64,000 nt of DNA, taken from contig NZ_CP013254.1 of NCBI RefSeq assembly GCF_001482365.1, positions 3,440,336 through 3,504,335 on the forward strand, given 5' to 3'. The notes beneath the pieces were generated by a model. That model did no database searches. It was not told the DNA's origin and saw only the letters and a program-made list of their open reading frames with translations. Below are positions 61,540 to 64,000 of the stretch, piece by piece (the stretch's first letter is position 1; every line of letters starts with the position of its first letter). The translations under genes were made by a program, and so were the position numbers. The DNA is from Kocuria flava (lineage in GTDB: Bacteria > Actinomycetota > Actinomycetes > Actinomycetales > Micrococcaceae).

Positions 61540-62271
61540 ATGAGCACCCACGGCCACGAGCCCGAGTACGGCCAGCGCCTCGGCCCCGAGCAGCTCGCCG
61601 CCCGCGCCGCGGCACGCCCCGCCGCACCGCGCACCACCTCGCCCCGGGCCGCCCGCCGGATGGTCCGCGGACTGTCCTTCACGCTCGTGCTGCTGGGCCT
61701 GCTGCTCGGGGCGGGGCTGGCCGCCGCCGGCGCGGGCCGGTGGGCGGCGGCAGGACTCCCGCTCGTGCTCGCCGGCGCCGCCGGCTTCACCGCCGTCCAG
61801 GCCCAGCTGCACCCCGCCCTGCGCGATCCCGGCACCGCCCCCCTGCGCTCGCGCTCGAAGCTGTGGCTGATCCCGGCCGCCCTGCTGGCGGCCGGCGCGG
61901 CCTGCCTCGCAGCCGTCTTCGCGGTGGGCCCGGCCCCGGCCGGCACCCCGGAGGGGGCGCTCGCGGAGCAGTGGGTGAGCGTCCTCGTCGTCTCGGGCGC
62001 CACGCTCGTCGTGGCCGCGGGACTGGGCGCCGGGCTCGTGGCGACGACCTCGTTCACGCGCCCGGACGACGACGACGACTCGCCGCTGCGCCCGACCGGC
62101 TACGCCGAGGCGCTGCGGCGGCGGCCGGCCGCCTCCGCGGCCGAGCTCTACGACCCGGGGTGGGTCTCCCGCGCGCAGCGCCACGGCCGCCGGGACGACC
62201 GCGGCACGGGCCCGGCCGGCGGGCCGGATGGGCAGTCACCGGATCAGGGTGGGCCGCAGGACCCGGCTTGA
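61540..62271 (+). CDS. Four-helix membrane protein, unknown function
   Basis: A 243-residue protein with four predicted membrane segments in two pairs (about residues 46-66, 68-86, 106-126 and 142-165), flanked by hydrophilic ends; the C-terminal 70 residues are basic and Gly/Pro-rich. ATG 61540 is the best start by hydropathy (MSTHGHEPEYGQ). It sits between the hydroquinone-reductase-like gene and marR, head-to-head with the former. Confidence 0.65.
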   Translation: MSTHGHEPEYGQRLGPEQLAARAAARPAAPRTTSPRAARRMVRGLSFTLVLLGLLLGAGLAAAGAGRWAAAGLPLVLAGAAGFTAVQAQLHPALRDPGTAPLRSRSKLWLIPAALLAAGAACLAAVFAVGPAPAGTPEGALAEQWVSVLVVSGATLVVAAGLGAGLVATTSFTRPDDDDDSPLRPTGYAEALRRRPAASAAELYDPGWVSRAQRHGRRDDRGTGPAGGPDGQSPDQGGPQDPA

Positions 62272-62295
62272 CGATTGTTGATACGTCAATATAAT
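62268..62295 (+). promoter_or_regulatory. marR promoter with operator in the spacer
   Basis: -35 TTGACG (62268-62273), 16-nt spacer, -10 TATAAT (62290-62295). The spacer contains the inverted repeat TTGA-N4-TCAA (62278-62289) exactly between the two boxes. This is the most A+T-rich stretch nearby. An autorepression site is the natural reading. Confidence 0.8.
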
Positions 62296-62328
62296 ATGAG
62301 GCCTTCCCCGACCCGAGGAGAGTCCCGC

Positions 62329-62820
62329 ATGAGCCCGCCCGCATCCGCCGAGCCCGCAGACGTCGACTGGCTCAGCGACGAGGAGCAGCGCGTGTGGCGC
62401 GCGTTCCTGGCCCTCTCGCGCGGCATGGCCACGGCGATCGACCGCCAGCTCACCCGGGACAGCTCGCTCTCCAGCTCCGAGTACGAGGTCCTCGTCCTGC
62501 TCTCCGAGAGCCCCACGGGCGTGGTGCGCTCCCGCGACCTGCTGCACGGGCTCGGCTGGGAGCGCAGCCGGCTCTCCCACCTGCTCTCGCGGATGGCCCG
62601 GCGAGGGCTGCTCGAGCGCCTGACCTGCGACACCGACGCCCGCGGGCTCGACGTCCGGCTCACCGCCGAGGGCCGTCGCGCCATCGAGGCCGCCGCGCCG
62701 GGACACCTGGAGACGGTGCGTGCGGCGCTGATCGACCAGCTCGCCCCCGAGGAGATGGACGCACTGCTGTCCGTGGCGCACAAGGTGCTGCCGCGCCTGC
62801 GCGAGCTGGGCCTGGCCTGA
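62329..62820 (+). CDS. MarR-family transcriptional regulator
   Basis: A 163-residue winged-helix repressor: LSSSEYEVLVLLSES, RDLLHGLGWERSRLSHLLSRMARRGLLER (recognition helix) and LTAEGRRAI (wing). ATG 62329 has GAGGAG at 9 nt. MarR proteins respond to phenolic compounds; neighbours include a hydroquinone-reductase-like gene and catA, so a phenolic/quinone signal is plausible. Confidence 0.9.
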   Translation: MSPPASAEPADVDWLSDEEQRVWRAFLALSRGMATAIDRQLTRDSSLSSSEYEVLVLLSESPTGVVRSRDLLHGLGWERSRLSHLLSRMARRGLLERLTCDTDARGLDVRLTAEGRRAIEAAAPGHLETVRAALIDQLAPEEMDALLSVAHKVLPRLRELGLA

Positions 62821-62949
62821 CCCGATCCGCACCCCGCCGCCCCTGGGCGCGGGGTCCCGCGGTGGCGGCGGCCCCCGCGGGCGACGGCGCCGGCGTGGGC
62901 ACTCGCGGCAGGCGTGGGATCTCGCGGAACCGGCCGGGGCGTGCGGGCA

Positions 62950-63085
62950 TGGGACGGGCCCTGCCGCATGGGGGGATCGGCAGGGCCCGTCAGGCGTCCC
63001 TATCGGGGGAACGGGACACCGGGTCGCCGGCAGGAACCATCCGGGTGCCGATGGGGGGATCGCACCCGGGCCAACGCCGGCGACA
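62950..63085 (-). ncRNA. 6C RNA (two C6-loop hairpins)
   Basis: Minus strand. Hairpin 1: arms 63041-63048 and 63062-63069 plus a GAT/ATC inner stem, with a six-base loop of C only (63053-63058). Hairpin 2: perfect 13-bp arms 62954-62966 and 62978-62990 plus an AT/AT inner stem, again a C6 loop (62970-62975). Both have the same one-base bulge. Two hairpins with C6 loops define the actinobacterial 6C RNA. A -10 TAAAGT (63096-63091) and -35-like CTTGCC (63120-63115, 18-nt spacing) precede it; hairpin 2 probably terminates it. Ends are approximate. Confidence 0.87.
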
Positions 63086-63157
63086 CCTTTACTTTAGACG
63101 CAGGGTGGTGCCCGGGCAAGCTGGTCGGTGAATTTTCATATTCTGTTAACCAGCGCG

Positions 63158-63203
63158 GGCGGGCGGTGGTCCCGCGGCCGCAACCGCGGGACCACCGCCC
63201 GCC
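63158..63203 (-). terminator. Terminator after the catechol dioxygenase gene
   Basis: Perfect 20-bp stem (63158-63177 with 63184-63203), 6-nt loop, 31 nt past the stop codon at 63235. The AT-rich tract 63129-63150 lies just downstream. Confidence 0.85.
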
Positions 63204-63234
63204 GACAAGGGCCGATGCCGGCCCGGGGGCCGGA

Positions 63235-64000
63235 CTACTTGGTCTGGCCCTCCTTGGCGAGGACGTAGTCGTAGACGACCTCCTCGCCGGCCCCGCCGTC
63301 GGTGCGCGGCTTCGGGTCGAGCATCAGCTCGGGCTTGACCGCCGAGGCGATGTCGTCCTCGTTGTGCGGGTCGCCCGGGAAGTACAGCTGCTGGGTGACC
63401 AGCTGGTGGCCCGGGGCCGAGACCTTGATGTGGATGTGCGCCGGGCGCCAGGCGTGCCACCCGGCCGCGGCGATCAGCTGCCCGCAGGCCCCGTCGGTGG
63501 GGATCTGGTAGGGGGCCGGGCGCATCGTGTTGATCTCGAAGTAGCCGTTCTCGTCGGCCTTCACGGTCCCGCGGAACAGCCACTCCGGCAGCCCCGGGGC
63601 GTACTGGGAGTAGAACCCGGCCGCGTCGGCGTGCCAGATCTCCACCTGGGCGTCCTTGATCGGGTTGCCCTCGGTGTCGGTGAAGTGGCCCTTGAACAGC
63701 AGCGGGGTGCCCTCCTCGTCCTCGCGCATCTGGAGCGTGGCCGGGGTGGGCAGCACCGGGGAGTCCGGGACGTAGTAGGGGCCCTCGATGGTGCCCACCG
63801 CGCCGGGGCGCTCGGCGGAGTTGACGTCCTCGATGGTGTGCTCCAGCCACACGTCCAGGAACAGCGGCCACTCGCCGTCGGCGCCGACCTTGATCAGCCA
63901 CGCCTTGAGCGCGTTGTACTCCTCGTAGGTGACCTGGTGCTCCACGGCGATGTCGTTGATCGCCTTGATCGCCGCGCCCGCCAGCAGCGACACGCGCTCC
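63235..64000 (-). CDS. catA: Catechol 1,2-dioxygenase, 5' end beyond the window
   Basis: At least 255 residues of an intradiol dioxygenase are visible: TYEEYNALKAWLIKVG, IEGPYYVPDSPVL (Tyr ligand), FYSQYAPGLPEW (second Tyr) and RPAHIHIKVSAPGHQLVTQQLYF (two His ligands of Fe3+). It opens catechol to cis,cis-muconate in the beta-ketoadipate pathway. The frame is open to the window end and the typical length is about 290-310, so the true start lies beyond 64000; an internal GTG at 63993 is unlikely. Hydroxyquinol dioxygenase is the alternative. Confidence 0.85.
   Translation of the reverse strand, partial: ERVSLLAGAAIKAINDIAVEHQVTYEEYNALKAWLIKVGADGEWPLFLDVWLEHTIEDVNSAERPGAVGTIEGPYYVPDSPVLPTPATLQMREDEEGTPLLFKGHFTDTEGNPIKDAQVEIWHADAAGFYSQYAPGLPEWLFRGTVKADENGYFEINTMRPAPYQIPTDGACGQLIAAAGWHAWRPAHIHIKVSAPGHQLVTQQLYFPGDPHNEDDIASAVKPELMLDPKPRTDGGAGEEVVYDYVLAKEGQTK

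Overview
The window is about 73-75% G+C and gene-dense. It looks like a chromosomal segment of a high-GC actinobacterium, most likely Micrococcaceae close to Kocuria. The genus is inference. The actinobacterial assignment rests on a dnaK-grpE-dnaJ-hspR operon with HspR (HAIR) operators, a 6C small RNA, many leaderless genes with TANNNT boxes 6-7 nt before the start codon, an M. tuberculosis-like PanD, an LpqY/SugABC-type sugar importer and a 13E12-type DUF222/HNH protein.

Layout. 1-5.5 kb: partial membrane protein, two tandem HAD phosphatases, DEAD-box RNA helicase, an SDR dehydrogenase and small proteins. 5.7-8.8 kb: DUF222/HNH endonuclease, an array of 10-bp tandem repeats and a hexose-6-phosphate mutarotase. 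8.9-12.8 kb: AGCS amino-acid/sodium symporter, LOG-type protein, a 190-bp spacerless perfect palindrome, trmB and a GNAT. 12.8-17.1 kb: hspR, dnaJ, grpE and dnaK read leftward, with two HspR operators at the promoter; the BCCT transporter gene diverges from it. 19.5-21.1 kb: nucleoside-kinase-like P-loop protein and PabC-like lyase. 21.3-24.5 kb: ECF thiamine/HMP transporter (YkoE-YkoD-YkoC type) under a TPP riboswitch. 25.0-31.6 kb: complete, overlapping Mrp antiporter operon mnhA(B)CDEFG. 31.8-32.8 kb: intact IS481-family element with terminal repeats and a 6-bp target duplication, inserted at the -10 box of an MFS gene. 34.2-36.6 kb: dcd, tRNA-Gly(CCC), panD and an AEC permease. 36.7-41.2 kb: lpqY-sugA-sugB-sugC-like trehalose/sugar importer. 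41.4-43.2 kb: two membrane-anchored unknowns. 43.3-51.3 kb: copper-handling cluster (CopC, PCuAC, Tat-exported DyP peroxidase, CopD-CtaG fusion, thioredoxin-NHL protein and a His-containing membrane protein). 51.5-52.6 kb: zinc-free ribosomal proteins L28, L33 and S14 followed by HU. 53-61.4 kb: SGNH hydrolase, malQ, alcohol dehydrogenase, LLM oxidoreductase, HAD, CitE-like lyase and glutathionyl-hydroquinone-reductase-like protein. 61.5-64 kb: membrane protein, autoregulated MarR repressor, 6C RNA and a truncated catechol 1,2-dioxygenase.

These are mainly housekeeping, stress and transport genes. The linked themes are protein-folding stress (HspR regulon), cation/pH homeostasis (Mrp), compatible solute and trehalose uptake (BCCT, LpqY-SugABC), copper delivery to exported enzymes, and aromatic/quinone metabolism with a MarR regulator. 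No prophage, CRISPR array or obvious defence island is visible. The most unusual structures are the 190-bp perfect palindrome (11191-11380) and the 10-bp tandem array (about 7711-7850).
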